Positions 12,430 to 26,639 of a DNA stretch of 64,000 nt are shown here, piece after piece; the first letter of the stretch is position 1, and every line of letters starts with the position of its first letter. The position numbers were made by a program, and so were the translations under genes. The notes under the pieces were generated by a model that was not told where the DNA came from, did no database searches, and saw only the letters and a program-made list of their open reading frames with translations. Location of the stretch: assembly GCA_008638375.1 (NCBI GenBank), contig CM018046.1, positions 47,038,126-47,102,125 of the forward strand, read 5' to 3'. This DNA comes from Nyssa sinensis (Eukaryota > Streptophyta > Magnoliopsida > Cornales > Nyssaceae).

Positions 12430-15400
12430 CAGGTGAAGATATTGCTGCTTTAAACCGAACAAGAGCAGAAACTTCCTCCACTTCACCTCCAAACTTCATA
12501 TTATGAACTTCCTCCCTGTGCAATTTCTTTAATGCCACTTGTGCACGAAGTAGAGATTCAGCAACCTGATTGTCCCCAGGAAGTTCCCTCCTCAGGACCT
12601 CATAATCTCTCACAGCTTCTGCCCATCTTTCAAGCTATAAACACCCCACAAAAAAAAAAAATATAAATGAATAAATAAGTAAAGTACAAATCAACCAACA
12701 AAAAATTCAGATAACCAGATTTTTCAGATAAACCCACAAAAAAAAAAACATATATAAACATGCCAATTCACCTTTGCGTACGAGACAGCCCTTCGAAGAA
12801 TAGCCTTGGTGTAATTTGGTTGGAACTTGAGGGCTTGGTTGCAGTCCTCAACAGATTGTTCCCACAATCCAAGCTTAGACCAACAAACTGCTCTATTACA
12901 ATAGAGAACAGAATTGGACAAGTTGTATCTCAGGCCTTCCCCATATGCCGTGCAAGCTTCAGCAAATCTCCCAGAATCGAAAAGATCTTTACCACGGGCC
13001 CGAGCTCTTGTGACCAATTTCACATTGTTTAGCAACATGGCCACTTCAATGTTACCATAATCAAGCAGCCCAGCCTTCTCTACTGCTGCAACTGCATTCT
13101 CAAACCTGCAAGATATTTATCATCCATTCTCACTCACCCCAAGAGCCACAGATATTTACAGCTATTTATCTTACAAAACTTTGAAAATTGCTAACCTTCC
13201 CAATGCCATGTCAACTTGGGCTCGGACATAGAGTACATAGGTTTCAGAATGCATACCAAAGAACCTGGTTTGTGAGCATGAAGCAGGGTAAGGTTCTAAT
13301 TTGGGAATGTTTGATAGGCTAGTATCTGCATCTTCAACTTGATGGAGCTTCAAAAAGGCTTCTGCTTTACAAGCAACAACCTGTAGGTTTAACTGGTTTA
13401 GTCAGTCTTACAGTTCATTATATTTCAAATTAGAACAAATGAAAAATTTCTGGATTGTGACTTCACCTGAGGAGACGACTCTGCTCCAGCCACCATAGCT
13501 GCATCACATTCCTTCAGTGCACACTTCCAATCGCCAATCTTTCTAGCATCTGCACATCGTTTAAGATGCTTCTCCAAGGAATGCAATTTCTGCAACTCAG
13601 CAGGGTCAGGCTGTTGCCCATGAAAATAAAGCTGGCGACGAGCATTTTCAATTTGTCCTAACCTGTAGATGGTATAAATTTAAAGGATTGTTCATGGGAA
13701 AGACTTGATTGCTTACAATATAACAAAAGGGAAGAAGAAAATATAAGATTTTTTACTTGAGCGGGCTACCATATCTATATTATAATTTTATGTACAGAAA
13801 ACATATGAACTTAAATTGAATACACAGATCACGGTCATTGAAATAAAGGGGGAATTAAAATATTCTAAGGGTGAAATAGATGACCCATGAATCTTATAAA
13901 TCCTGCAGCCATCAAGGAAACATCCTGTGATTCTTTAAGCTTGGATCTGCAAAGGCAGAAATGGATAACAGAATTGAATCCAGAAAGCCCAGAGATGTTA
14001 TCAGAAAGCTAAATCAATTGAGAAAAACCATGAGTCAAGTCTTGAAAAATTATCATACAAGAAACAGAAATAACCCTATGTAACTAAATCACTTGAAAAG
14101 CCATCACAGGTCGGGGTATACTAGGTATAACCAAAAAATGGAGGGGATCACATGAATTATTACTATTTAACCACCGCCCAAACATCTAGCCACACAATAA
14201 ACCAAAAAATAACTCACAGATCTGAAGCAATTCAAATCCCAGAAATTATACAAATTCTAGCAACTTCACAACCACCCAGAAAGCTAGCCACAGAGATCCA
14301 CCATTTACATTTTACAGCTTGTATGCATTGAACAAAAGCAACCAAACAGATAGTTAGAACAAAGACATCTGAGATCTAGGACTCAAAAACAAATGACCAA
14401 AGAAAACAAAGCACACACAGAGACAGACATCCCACAGGAAAGAGATCATTCAATCTAATCTGCACCAAAACCAATATGAAACACATCACAACAACAAAAA
14501 CCAATCACATTCACCAAGTGGGGAAGCCATTTTTTTTCCTCGAGTACAACATCAAATGATAAACCCATGAACAAAAAACATAAAATTACTGTTCCAGTTT
14601 TCCAAACTGACCTCAGATAGAGGGAGGCCAACCTCTGGTGAGCCCTCCCATACCCAGGGTCCAACCTCTCAGCCTCCTCACACTCCCTCACCGCCTCCCC
14701 CAACTTCCCGAGCATCGTCAATGCCGCCGCCCGGTTACTCCTATACGATGCATTCTCCGGTGATAATGCAATAGCACGATCGTATAACGATAACGCCTCT
14801 ACAAAATGCCCTCTTCTATACAACTCATTACCGGCCTTTTTCACCTCTTCCGGGTCAGAACTAGACGTAGCCCGCTTCACCATAGCTGACTCTCCGGCGA
14901 ATTGTATATTTCCGCTCCCATTAGTTTCCAATTTCCCACCACCACCACGCATTATGCTTCCATGGCCGTAGTTACTGGTGCCGGAGCCCAACGTGTCGGT
15001 TCGATTCGAAGTACGGCAACCCATATTGGATTTCAGAATCTTTCCAGAGGGGCAAATGTTGCCGCTTGGATACATAATTGTGTTTGGGGATGAGACTGAA
15101 TTTGCACCACCTGCTCCTCCACAACTACCACCTCCAGTATTGGTGGTGCTACCACTACTGCTACTACTACTGTTATAGTAACTTCCAGAGCCTGAATAGA
15201 TTAATGGGGGTCCACTGGAGTTCGATCTTCGGTGACCAGGCTTCGAATTACGTGGCGTGGCGACGGATCGAAGAGTTTCAGAGGTGGTTGGGCTTGTTTC
15301 GGTGGAGCTCGAGAGCTCGCCGGAGTAGCAAGTGACACTACCATTGGATCGTTTAACATTTGGAGTGTGATTTGACAAAGAACCTGACGAGCTTGAAGTG

Positions 15401-15600
15401 CTGGTGGTGGTGGCGCCGCCGCCACCACCACCACCACCACCACCTCCTGAACCACCCCGAGTTACTAAGGGTGAAATGGGTGAACCCAGATGGAGTTCCT
15501 TGAAATCGGGCTTGTTTTGGTCAAAACTAAACGACTCTTGGAACCGATCGGCCAGAGAGTCGAGACCCATTTCACGTAATGGCTTCCCCGGATGCGACAT
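12430..15600 (-). CDS. TTL-like TPR protein (exons 1-5)
   Basis: TTL proteins are plant TPR scaffolds with a C-terminal thioredoxin-like domain, linked in Arabidopsis to osmotic-stress and brassinosteroid signalling. Exons on the minus strand are 14612-15600, 13467-13662, 13196-13380, 12772-13105 and 12430-12634. All have GT-AG borders and the phases join without a break, giving about 636 codons. The start [20 protein letters not shown] fits the family. A Ser/Gly-rich disordered stretch (including a Gly run coded near 15420-15445) precedes the TPRs ([25 protein letters not shown] and [23 protein letters not shown]). The frame ends in the linker ([17 protein letters not shown]). The expected thioredoxin exon downstream is broken, so this may be a truncated protein or an early pseudogene. 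Confidence 0.8.
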
Positions 15601-16196
15601 TACACTATATGTGTATATATATTTATAACTCAAAAAAATGTATTTATGGAAACAGATGTATGGTTCCCAGTTGAAATTATTTCCCTCTCTCTGTTTCTCA
15701 ACAATGTTTATATCAAAAACAAGAAGAATGACAGAGAGAGGTTGTACAACAGAAGAGTGGCTGTGAAGAATACATGAAGAGAGATTTTTAGAGAGAGAGA
15801 GAGAGAGAAGGAAGAAGGAAAAAAAAAGGGTGGTGATGGGGATCTCGTGATATATAAAAGGAGTAAGCAAAGAATGAACGTGAGTGATGGAAAGTCGAGG
15901 GAGAGAGAGAGAGAGAGAGAGAGTTTTTTTTTTTTTTTGTATTTTATTTAACAATGTTAATTATTTCTCTTCCTTCTTCACTATTTTTCCAGTTACTCTC
16001 TCTCTTCTCCATGACGACTCTGTTTCTCTCTCTTCTCCATTATTACTATAGCTATTTTTTCTTCATCCTTTCCGGACTCTTGTACATAGAATGCCAGTGA
16101 TGGAAAGTCCTCCACAGCTTCACGAGAGAACTTGTACTTGTAAAATTAACCGTTAACTAAGCGTTAAATTTTACAAGTACAAAATGTTTCTTCTTT
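15601..16196. other. Upstream region of the TTL-like gene, GA-rich
   Basis: It holds two (GA)n tracts (about 15789-15808 and 15899-15922) and CT-rich stretches. Such tracts are common in plant 5' UTRs and promoters. An ATATAT run near 15848 could serve as a TATA element on the minus strand, but the spacing is not decisive. Confidence 0.4.
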
Positions 16197-16687
16197 TAGT
16201 AAAATACACATACTTTCCCTATATTTTTGAAATATATAAAAATCTCTCTCGAATTTTTGAAATTATATATATATATATATTTATTAACAAATTATAAATA
16301 CGTCTTTTTAGGTTTAATTGTTATCAAAATGACAAAAGATTATTTTTTGTACTTTTTTTTAATTTTGACTATTTTTTATCTTTAAATAAATATTAATTAA
16401 AACATTCTTGATCAAAACAAAATATAAATTATTTACTGTAAATTTATTTTTATATAAAATAGGAAAATTTTTAAAACAAAGTTAGAAAAAAATGGATGAA
16501 AATTAAAAAAGTGGAAAAAAAAGCATAAAAGTGACACTTTTTTCATTTAAAAAAAAATGAGACTAGAAAAAAAGTATTTTTAATTTGTTAATAAAAATAA
16601 AAAATGACAGTGTAATTTCAAAAACGTGGTAAAAAAAATTTATAACTATTAAAAATCTCAAAAGAGATCAGTATAATTTATCATTAT
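16197..16687. mobile_element. MITE-like element, family member 1
   Basis: The right end, read in reverse, is GATAAATTATACTGATCTC, matching the terminal repeats of the element at 60078-60557. The interiors also agree: AAATTTATTTTTATATAAAA, a run of A-rich TTAGAAAAAAAT/TTAAAAAAAAAT, then CATAAAAG(T/A)GACA. No coding capacity is visible. The left end is more degraded, so that boundary is approximate. Confidence 0.5.
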
Positions 16688-18298
16688 TTTTTATTTTTAC
16701 ATGAAGAGCAATAATAACTAATTTAGTAGGTATTTGTTGAGGCGTTCGAGAAAATGTATTTTTTTTATCAAGACAATAAATATTTGGTATTTTTCTCAAA
16801 AATGTGATTTTAGTTGTGAGACATGCCAAATTCCATTTTTGGAATGAGATTTTGGAAATATTAGAAACTTATTTCTCGGTATAAGTTTTAAAGTTTTACC
16901 GAGTATTATTGTTGAACCCAGCTAATTACACTTATTCAAAATAAACAATATAAAAAAGGAGAAAATTTACCATACAAATTTACTTTTATATAATTTTTAT
17001 CAAATGACAAATTGATTATATTATAATCAATTATTCAAAATATATTTTTCAATAATCAATTTTTTAGAATTTGAAACTCCCCCCCTTACTTCTTTAATAA
17101 AATCAATTATTTAAAAAGTTATAATAAAAAAACCAGTTGAACAAGATGAGTCACACAATGGAGATCAAACGATTTTTGTATCATTCTAAATAAATTTTAG
17201 CTTTACAAAAATCCTAACATATACAATTTAATATGTCTTACAAAAGCTACTAATCTATTTTTTAATACTATTATTAATTTATTAAAATTTATAATTCATA
17301 TGAATTTATAAAATATATTTGAAATTATTTATATTTATAATAAGCGGTGCTTATGGTACATTTTTGTTTTAATATTACCACCTTCATGTTATCTTTGCTA
17401 TAGTTATAATATTATATAATTACAAACTAATCGAACTTAACAACAACACGACTCAAGAGTAATTTAGTGACCAAATGAAAATAATACTCACATCTCTTTA
17501 ACGGAAGAAGCGAGATTTGAATTCATAACATTCTTTTAATGAGGAAGAGGTTAGACTATTTTTTTATTATTAGTTTTGGTTTAATAAATGATTTATTATT
17601 AGCTATATTTTTCTGAATCATCTATATTTTTTATTATTGACTAAATTTTCAAGGTAATAATTGATTTATTCAATTTTATTAATTAAATCAAATAAAATAA
17701 TTTGAATCAGACATAATATTAGTTCACCAACCATATCAAAAAAATACATGAAAGAAAGAAATCATAAGCCCAAGCTAATTCTACTCCAAAAAGTAAGTCT
17801 TTGATTTTTAAAAATATATATTATTTTAGGAGTGTAAATAGATATTGAAATAAAGTAATTAAAAATTTTTTTTTGGCAAAAAAAAATTATTATTTACCGT
17901 ATTACTAATAATTTAATATCATATGTATAATTATATTATTTAAAATAAAAATTTATAATATAATTTAAAAAAATGTAACATTGTTCCATAAAAAAATAAG
18001 TATTAAAAAGTCAGAATAGTGATTCTTTTTGTGATTGTAATAAAAACTTATTTATTTATTATTTTTTAGAATAAATTATAAAATATACTTAAATAAATAT
18101 TAAAAAAAGAAGGGGAGAAAAAAACTTGGGAAGAAAAGTTAAGGAAGGCACTGGTCATAATGAAAAAAGAAGTGGAAGAGTTAATTTGGGGGGATGGGTC
18201 TCATTCGAAATACAGGCAGTTGGCCATGTGCAGAGTGCCGTGCCAGCTGGGCCACTCAGGGAACCCTATGCTCATTCTTAGCGCCTTCCAGCTAAGCG

Positions 18299-18329
<31 letters not shown>

Positions 18330-19931
18330 GGAAAATGTCATATCGTCACTGGAATATTCTTTTTACATAAACCCGGGCCGATGTATAAATGTAGCCGAGC
18401 CGAGTTCTGCAGTAATATTTTCCTTCTTTTGGGGCAAAATAAAAAGTTTTTTTTTTTTCTTCTTTATGTTTTTTTCCCTGCCCAATAGAAGGTTGACAGT
18501 ACATACTACATTGACTAGAGGATTGTTACTATGTTCATAAATCATAGTCTTTTTTAATTTTAATTTTTTATATTTATCAAATTCAGTCACACTTAGATGC
18601 TAGTTCTAAGGTTTTAAAAACAATTCTTTTATTTAAATATTCGATTCGAATATGAATGTTATTATCAATTTTTATATCAAATTTTAACTTAAATTTTGAG
18701 TGACATTGTTAATTTTTTCTTGATTTAATAGAAAAATTATTTAAATGATATTTTTTTAAATTTTAAATTCAAAAATTTCATCCAAATATTTGATTTTAAG
18801 ATTAATTTTTATTTTTTATTGTCCCATTTTATAATTCTGATATGGTCATTTATTATAAATTGGTATTACATTAAATTAATTATTAAATTTTGTTAAATAA
18901 AATTCAACTAATTTTGTATAAAGTCTTTAATAATTATAAATTATATTAATTTATTTATGAAATTATATTGCCTCTTTATTAGATTTATTGATTAACTTAG
19001 TTAATAAAAATATTAAAATTACTAATTTACCCTACAAGTGAATGATAATTTTTAAGTCAAAAAATCTCAAATTGTAATAAACTAAAGAGAGAAAAAACTC
19101 CAGCTGAAAAGCCGAGCTGATATATATGATGGGTCGGCTTGGGAAACACACGGTCAACTTGATGGGTCATAATTATAGCAGTGTTTCAACTTTATCCGGC
19201 AGGGGACGTTGGTCTCTACAGTTTAGGAGTCTCCGGTTTCTAAATTGACCACTGATTGTGCACCGCGGCACATCACACAGCATTGGGGGGGAACCATGAA
19301 ACGGTGAAAGTGAAAAAGCTTGTAGCGTTGGAATACTCACTTTTCAGTGAAAGGTCATTAGACAGCTTAACCCAGATTGATTTATGCTTAATTTCTAATT
19401 ATTATATTAATTTAATCTAATCTAACCCAGCACTGGTCCACAATGGGAAACTAATGAGCCCCTAATCATGCTGTCCTTTCATCTTTAGGTGCTTGAAAAT
19501 ATTTTAAATTATGCTACGCAATGGCAGTCTTTCCCACATCAAAAAAAGGCAATATGGCTCCCATAATATATATATATATATATATATGAATATATTTATT
19601 TATTTAAAATTCACAAATACTTTTTATAAAATAATATTACTTACATTTAACTTTCTTAAATCTTACAGTAATAAATTATGCTTACTAAACTAAAGACTCA
19701 TTTGAATAAACAATAAAAAAAATATGATTTAAAAATATCTCACAACAACTTAATTAAAATATAAATTTTTACTTTATTACAATCTTAAAAAATTTAGTTT
19801 ATAAACTGAATCCAAATACTTAATTAATTAAAAAAATTCATTTTAAATTTAAAGAATTCCATTTTGGAATTGGTTAAGCTAATCCAAACACACACTAAAC
19901 CCACATTCAAAAACACAAACACACATATATT

Positions 19932-19962
<31 letters not shown>

Positions 19963-22900
19963 ACTTTGACATACAAACACACTCAAAGATTTTATAATAT
20001 GAGGTAATCAGATTTGGTGTTGCCAATTATACTTTTTGGTAATGTCCTAATGGGGTATTGTGATGATTAATATAATCCTAAAAGTATTATATAATTCACG
20101 CCAACTTAGAATTATTTGAAGTGGGAGTTTGAGTAATCTACTATTAAATCTTATGTCTACACAGTTGGTAATTATATGCCAATTACTTTCCAATTCCAAC
20201 AGTACCCCCTAAATTATTGTACTTTTCTTGCTATTTTCATTTGTAACAAGTTTATGGCCCATCTTTGGAATATGCTCCAAAGTTATTAAAAGATTATTAT
20301 TATTATTTTGATGGATCGGTTTGGGATATCCTAAGCTAGTTTACAATAAGTCTTCGTTCTCGTGACAACCAAGATTCACTTTTCAATCAATTATTACTTA
20401 GTATTGATCTCACTTATTCATAATTTTACATTACTTGTTATATTTACAATAATCTAATAATTAAACTCAGGAATGGAGTTAAGATAGGCCGCCGAGTTCA
20501 ATTACCCCCACAATTTTATTTTTTTTAAAAAAATTTCTTATACTTTCAAATATATCTCATTAATTTATGATTTTGGCTCCTTAAGTTAAAGTTTTTATAG
20601 ATGTATGAAATAAATTTTAATAATTAATAATTTTAATAATTAAAACAATTCTATCTTCTATATTTATTAATTATGAAAGAGTCGAGTGTACACTTACTTT
20701 TGTAACCTATGTTCTCGTAAATTAAAATTTTTTATTTTGAGCTTGTAGTGAGTACTTTTTTAAAACATTTTATAATAGATCCCTCATTAAATTCTAATTT
20801 TTATATATTCATCTTTCCTAAGTCTATACACTAAATCCATCACTATTTATATACACTAATTTGTATAAATATTTACATGTAAACCTTCACAATCTCCTTA
20901 GACATGCTTATAGTGATATGTGCACATATACTAGCTTATATACATATATTTGTACACACGTACATATACATAAATAGATTCACTTAATATGAATTTCATT
21001 TTTATAAAATGATTTAAATAGGTCTATGAGAAAAAGAGAAAAGAAAAATCATGAGAACAAAATAACACCATTTTGGCTTTTACTAAGAGTCATACAAAGA
21101 AAGCCATCGCAATTACCCTCTCACTACGTGTATGATTATGTGAACTAAAAGTCTTGCATTTGGTGAATTGATGGCTTACGCCACGTCAGAGACATATGGT
21201 TATATATATATATATATAATCATATAAATGTAGTCTTATTAAAGGAGAAATTATTATGTTAGATCATGACAATAAATCATTGTGTGATGGCCTATCACAA
21301 AATTTGAATACTTTTTAAAAATTTTAATTTTTGTGAAAGATTATTATATAATGATGTGATGTAACAGTTTCACTAGCAAATCATATTAAATCTTATATTT
21401 AAATGCTCGCACTTGACAAAATATGAGAGAAGTGGATGGTAGACAATCTATTCTTATGATATGCTTGCCTTGGTTGCAGTGTAGAAAGTTAGTCACAATC
21501 TGAATAAGTTTGCACGCATTTGGTATATAAAGAAAAAAACAAATCATCTTCGTTTGGAGGAAAAGAAAGGGGGAATCAACCATTTGAGTCCAAACGAAAA
21601 ATGAAGGTCCCATTGGTTTTTCTTTTTGTTTTCTCTGTGAGGCATTGTTTAGCATTTTAGAGTGTCAAATATTTGGGCCTCTAATTAGTAGCTTTACAGA
21701 ATAGATTTACCCCCATGGAATAGCTCCATTAAAGCTCCATGAATAAATAATTAAGTACTCAAGAGTATGAGATTTCTGGTTCAATATTCTATTACTCTTT
21801 TTAGAGTACCTACTATCCAAGTGAAAATTTGTACAAAATAATTATGAAAAGGATCTTGATTTACGATTCGGTTACGTGATCAAAAGTTACAGTTAGTGAA
21901 ATTGGTTAGGATAAAAAAAAAACTAGAAAATAGACTTGAGGAAGTCACAAGAACATGGAAACAAAATGCATTTAAAATTGCAGACTGGATTTCTAGGTTT
22001 ATCCTTACCCTTTTTTTTTTCTTTCTTTTTTGGCCATCACCAGTTCCTTTCAAGTTTTGTGATGTCATTTTCAGTAGAAAAGAAGCTGCACATGACATTA
22101 AGGAGAATCATGTGATACAACTGATTGCCAATTTGTATATACATTGGAGGGCATTAGTGGCATAAAGATTTATGTTGTGAAAGTTTTTACTTTCATTTTT
22201 ATTTTTCAATCAGATTAATTAATTCCATTTTGCACTTTTGTGACTGAAATGTGGGTTGTTGAGTGATAAATTAATCCAAGTAAGTTCATTTATTGTTTCA
22301 ACCAGAATCAGATGCTACCCAACACAGAGGCATGCAATAAATGAAGATATATGTATCCAACCCCCTAACTTTGAGTACTACAGGTCCACCTTCACCTTGT
22401 TTGGTGCCTCACACCCAATCAAGTACAGGTTTTGAGCTTCTTGACTGGACTAAACTCATGCTCATACCTCACCCATTACATGTGTTTTGAAGAAGATTGT
22501 GTGACAATATATATATATATCATGCATGATTCATATATATATATATATATATATATAGATGGTTTTCTTAATTAGACCTGAAATCATCTTCAGTTGATAG
22601 ACAAGAGATTGACTGGGAACCAGATAGGGGAATGTTGGCAAACATCATTTGTGTCAAGATGTTTATAATTGAAACAAAAATGAGGGAATTATGAAGGAAG
22701 AGGAATGCCTAAACATAATTGGATGACAGACTCCAGAAACTATAAAAAGAAAAGGCTTTAGTTGCCTCAGCCTGTAAAGAATAAAAGAGTTTATTCTGAC
22801 AGTCATAGTAAAATTGGCCTTCTAATTATAGTAATATTTTTTGTTCTAAATTTTGGTACCAAATTTTATATTTCAAGTGAAGTGTCATTAGATTATTAGC

Positions 22901-23260
22901 ACTATTTGTAAAATACTACACATTGATTTTACTTTGATCCAAAAACTAATAATAGTAGTGTTTTATATCAAATTTTAATTAATTAAAATACTATTTAATT
23001 AATAAAGACCGCTAATTTTAATATTCTTACTTGGATTAACACAGTTTACTATTAAAGAAATTTGTTTCTTAAATATATAGAGTCTTACGTTGATACCAAT
23101 ATCAGGATAATAATAGCGATGATAAAACATGCATCAACAAAAGATAGAGACACAATGAGTTTTACGTTAGAAACTCTTGTAGAATAAAACACACACTAAA
23201 CTGTAAAAAAATATTGTACCAATTCACAAAGATATCACCTCAAACAACTAATCAGCAACC
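16688..23260. other. AT-rich intergenic DNA, no gene seen
   Basis: No recognisable coding sequence lies in these 6.5 kb. It contains microsatellites: CA/TA at about 18299-18329, TA at about 19566-19587, TA/TG at about 19932-19962, and TA at about 22507-22557. A short GC-richer patch at about 18160-18300 gives no recognisable protein. Old transposon debris is likely. Confidence 0.6.
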
Positions 23261-23380
23261 TCGAGTGGATTACTACTACTCTACTTGAATCTTTTTGTTA
23301 CCTACTTCAAATTTGATTAGTCGAGTGGATTACTACTACTCTACTTGAATCTTTTTGTTACTTGCCTCAAATTTGATTAG
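23261..23380. repeat. 60-bp tandem duplication
   Basis: TCGAGTGGATTACTACTACT begins both 23261-23320 and 23321-23380. The copies differ only at about three positions (CCTACTT versus CTTGCCT). This is a local, recent duplication about 0.8 kb upstream of protease A. Confidence 0.9.
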
Positions 23381-23499
23381 TTTTCAGCAACCAATATCAT
23401 TCACAACTTACAAATTTACTCCCTTTAGCAATGTGCAAATTTCATGTAATAAAAATTGTGTCTAAACCTTCTATATATACTTACGTATAATTTAGATAT

Positions 23500-23556
23500 A
23501 AAATCAATGTAATTATTAAAAATTTTAAGAGAAATTAGTGTAATTTATTCAATAAT
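23500..23556 (-). repeat. Fragment of the MITE-like family (terminal-repeat segment)
   Basis: The reverse strand reads GAATAAATTACACTAATTTC, then TTAAAATTTTTAATAATTAC, resembling the terminal repeat of the elements at 16197 and 60078. Only one end is present. Confidence 0.35.
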
Positions 23557-23887
23557 TTTAATTATTAAACTTATTTCTCATTAAGTCGCCCACTACATGT
23601 CCTGCTCATTTTGCCAAAACAGAATTATGCATTTCGTTCCGTGTCGTTCAATCCAAACCTAACTTTCACTTAAGTGCTTCTTCTAACATTTTTGTCTTGT
23701 CATCTTGATAAAGTTAAAATTATGTAATAATATAATGGGTAGCTAACATTTTTAATCATTCAATGTAGTATATCTGTGTATGCATACAACAAGACGTTTC
23801 ACAATATTGTTGAAGGAAATGGTAGGGTGAAGTCATTTGAATCCAACAGAAAAGACTAAAACCCTTCCTAAATAATTAGCATTGATC

Positions 23888-23888
<1 letters not shown>

Positions 23889-23929
<41 letters not shown>
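23889..23929. repeat. (CA)n microsatellite
   Basis: About 20 CA units lie in the upstream region of protease A, followed by a short TATA-type run. Confidence 0.95.
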
Positions 23930-23935
<6 letters not shown>

Positions 23936-24080
23936 CTATAAAAAGAGATCAATGAGTTTTGGAGTTAAGAAATAAAATCATGTCCAAATCAGATCATTTT
24001 ATCAGGCACGTAGATAAAAAAAAATGATTTCCTTAACATAATGCTACATGCATGCATGCAATCTGATGAATTCTTTTTCC

Positions 24081-24089
24081 TATATATAA
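24081..24089 (+). promoter_or_regulatory. TATA box of protease A
   Basis: TATATATAAG lies 64 bp before the ATG at 24145, leaving room for a short 5' UTR of about 30 nt. Confidence 0.6.
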
Positions 24090-24144
24090 GGTTCGAGGAC
24101 AATGGTGAGTTGGTGTGCCTCCCAACTTATTCTAATTCATCACC

Positions 24145-25379
24145 ATGGTTTCAGCAAGAAGCCAACGCCAATGCATCTTTTTTGCTTTGCTCTTCATTTT
24201 GGGAGCTTTAGCTTCTCTAGCTACGTCTCGCTCCCTCCCTGAGGCATCCATGTATGAGAAGCACCAGCAATGGATGGCTCATTATGGACGTATATACAAG
24301 GATGGTGATGAGAAGGACCAACGCTACCAGATATTCAAGGAGAACGTGGAGCGTATTGAATCTTTTAATAGTGCAAATGACAAGTCTTACAAGCTAAGTG
24401 TCAATCAATTTGCAGACCTTACAAATGAGGAGTTCATAGCCTCACGCAACAGACTTAAGAGGCGTGTCTGCTCCACAGCAGCAGTTTCCTTCAAATATGA
24501 CAATATGAGTGCTGTTCCATCTTCCATGGACTGGAGGAAGAAAGGAGCTGTAACTCCTATCAAGGACCAAGGCCAGTGTGGTAAGTGAAAATTTTCATAA
24601 AAAAAAAAAAAACTTCGAGGTTTATTTTCTAAATAGAGTAATGCTATTCAATCCGAATAAGTGGGTGGATGGCACACCATGAAATTTATTGCATTTCATG
24701 GGTCATGTTTTCATGTGTCTAGTCAGCTTGTCATGACTTCGGTTAGTTGAGTTGGATTCTGACTATTACCATTGTAAAAAATACAGGATGTTGCTGGGCA
24801 TTTTCGGCTGTGGCAGCAATGGAAGGAATTACCCAACTGACAACTGGTAAGTTAATCTCTCTATCTGAACAAGAGTTGGTGGACTGTGACACTAGTGGGG
24901 AAGATCAAGGCTGCGGAGGTGGTCTCATGGACAATGCCTTCCAGTTCATCCAACAAAATCAAGGCCTCACCACCGAAGCAAACTATCCATACAAAGGAGT
25001 TGATGGCACATGTGTTACCAGCAAGGAAGCAAACCATGCAGCCAAGATAACTGGGCATGAAGATGTGCCTGCAAATAGTGAGAGTGCACTGCTCAAGGCT
25101 GTTGCAAATCAACCAGTCTCAGTGGCCATTGATGCTGGAGGGTTCGACTTCCAGTTCTACTCGAGCGGCGTCTTTACAGGGCAGTGTGGCACTTCTTTAG
25201 ACCATGGTGTTACAGCTGTTGGTTATGGGACTAGCAGTGATGGCACCAAGTACTGGCTGGTGAAGAACTCATGGGGCACAGGATGGGGTGAAGAAGGATA
25301 CATAATGATGCAGAGAGATGTTGAGGCAAAGGAAGGGCTTTGTGGTATTGCAATGGAAGCCTCCTACCCCACTGCTTAA
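24145..25379 (+). CDS. Papain-family cysteine protease A (SAG39-like)
   Basis: This is a secreted or vacuolar C1A endopeptidase made as a zymogen, close to the senescence-associated SAG39 group. Exon 1 is 24145-24580 and exon 2 is 24787-25379, split inside the Gly of GQC-G-CCWAF (GTAAGT donor, TACAG acceptor), giving 342 aa. A hydrophobic signal peptide ([17 protein letters not shown]) is followed by an I29 propeptide with an ERFNIN-like helix ([13 protein letters not shown]) and NQFADLT. The mature enzyme starts near [15 protein letters not shown]. The catalytic set is complete: Gln in DQGQCG, Cys in CCWAFS, His in LDHGV, Asn in NSWG. The length is normal for the family and there is no C-terminal granulin domain. 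The last 314 bp also occur as a fragment at 35696-36009. Confidence 0.95.
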
Positions 25380-26639
25380 AACAGATCAACATTAAAAACA
25401 GTGTTTAATTACCTATGTAAAATAGTATGTGTTGCTACTCTTATTTCTCTTCTGAAGTTCTTGGTTCAACTTGTCACACTGTAAATCAGTGTATAAAATA
25501 TGTCATTGTGATATATATTAATGTATGAACATATTCAGTTTCTTCCTGGTAACAGAGACCCTTGTTATAATTGACTGATATATAGAGAATGCATACCATC
25601 TAATTATAAGAACAACTATAATTTTATATCAATAATGGTCACTAGATTTCATGTGAGACACAAGACTAATACTGAGGTCATTGTTCTATGTATATGAAAA
25701 ATGACAAATGCTTGGTATACTGGATTGAGTTACTATTTTGTTCACATGCTGATGTGTCAGAGTTATTTTTGAAATTAATTGACGTGTTTTATCTTTTTAT
25801 TTAGATTTCAAAACAGAGTTATGGACCTTATGGTTGTACATGTCCTCCAATGAACCAATCTGATAAACAAAACCGATGAATGCAACATTACTCATGAGAA
25901 AGACACATAAATAATCTAAAGCCACGAAGATAAAAGACTGGTTTGATATGTGGTTGGCAGGTTTCTATCCTTTGAAAAAAAGTAAAGAAAACAGACAAAG
26001 AAACAAACATTGACATGGACTTCAACCCATTGTAGTGGTCTTGACAGAACTATCTGATGTCCACAAGAACAGAATTTCCTTTTTGGCACTTTATAGAATT
26101 TTTTTTGTTCTGCATCCTTTTACAAGTAATGTAAACAACCAGATTATAGAAAACAATTGTTTAAAGGGTTAAAAAGAAAATTAGTGGTTAATGTGTTCAT
26201 TAATTGTATCAAATAGCTTAAACTTTCTGCATCACATAGAAACTCCAGTTCATAAAACTTCATTTTTTAGAGAATCTTTGATCATATGGTACTGTTTGTC
26301 AATAATAGGATCCAATAGTGAAAATTCCACTGCTTTGAAATACTTTTCAATCTTTAGCTGTGGATACAGAAATTCTTATAATCTGATTAGCAAAATTTGG
26401 AAATTTCAGAACACATTTAGACTCCCATTTCAAGTTGAGTCATTCTCTCTTGCTTCTTAACAGCATTACAAACCCAATTTATCTATTACAATGAGGCATA
26501 TGAAGGAAACTGAGCAGTGTTCCACAAATAAACAGTGTTAATTGGGACTTGAAATGGTGAAATCCGAAAATGTATACATACATGAATAGCAATCATTCTG
26601 AATGTCTTGTCTTGTAATACATGACAAGAATAATTTCAA

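Noticed and set aside
15201..15455. Valine/alanine- and proline-rich frames on both strands within the TTL exon
   Set aside because: They are shadow frames of the Gly/Ser-rich repeats in the real exon.
14455..15954. Continuous 499-aa minus-strand frame over the TTL-like gene
   Set aside because: Its first part is 5' UTR and upstream DNA including a GA tract, and its last part is intron read past the donor at 14611. The true exon is 14612-15600.
18160..18540. 126-aa frame
   Set aside because: It runs through CA/TA microsatellite and poly-T DNA; only the first 45 residues look non-repetitive and they match nothing I know.
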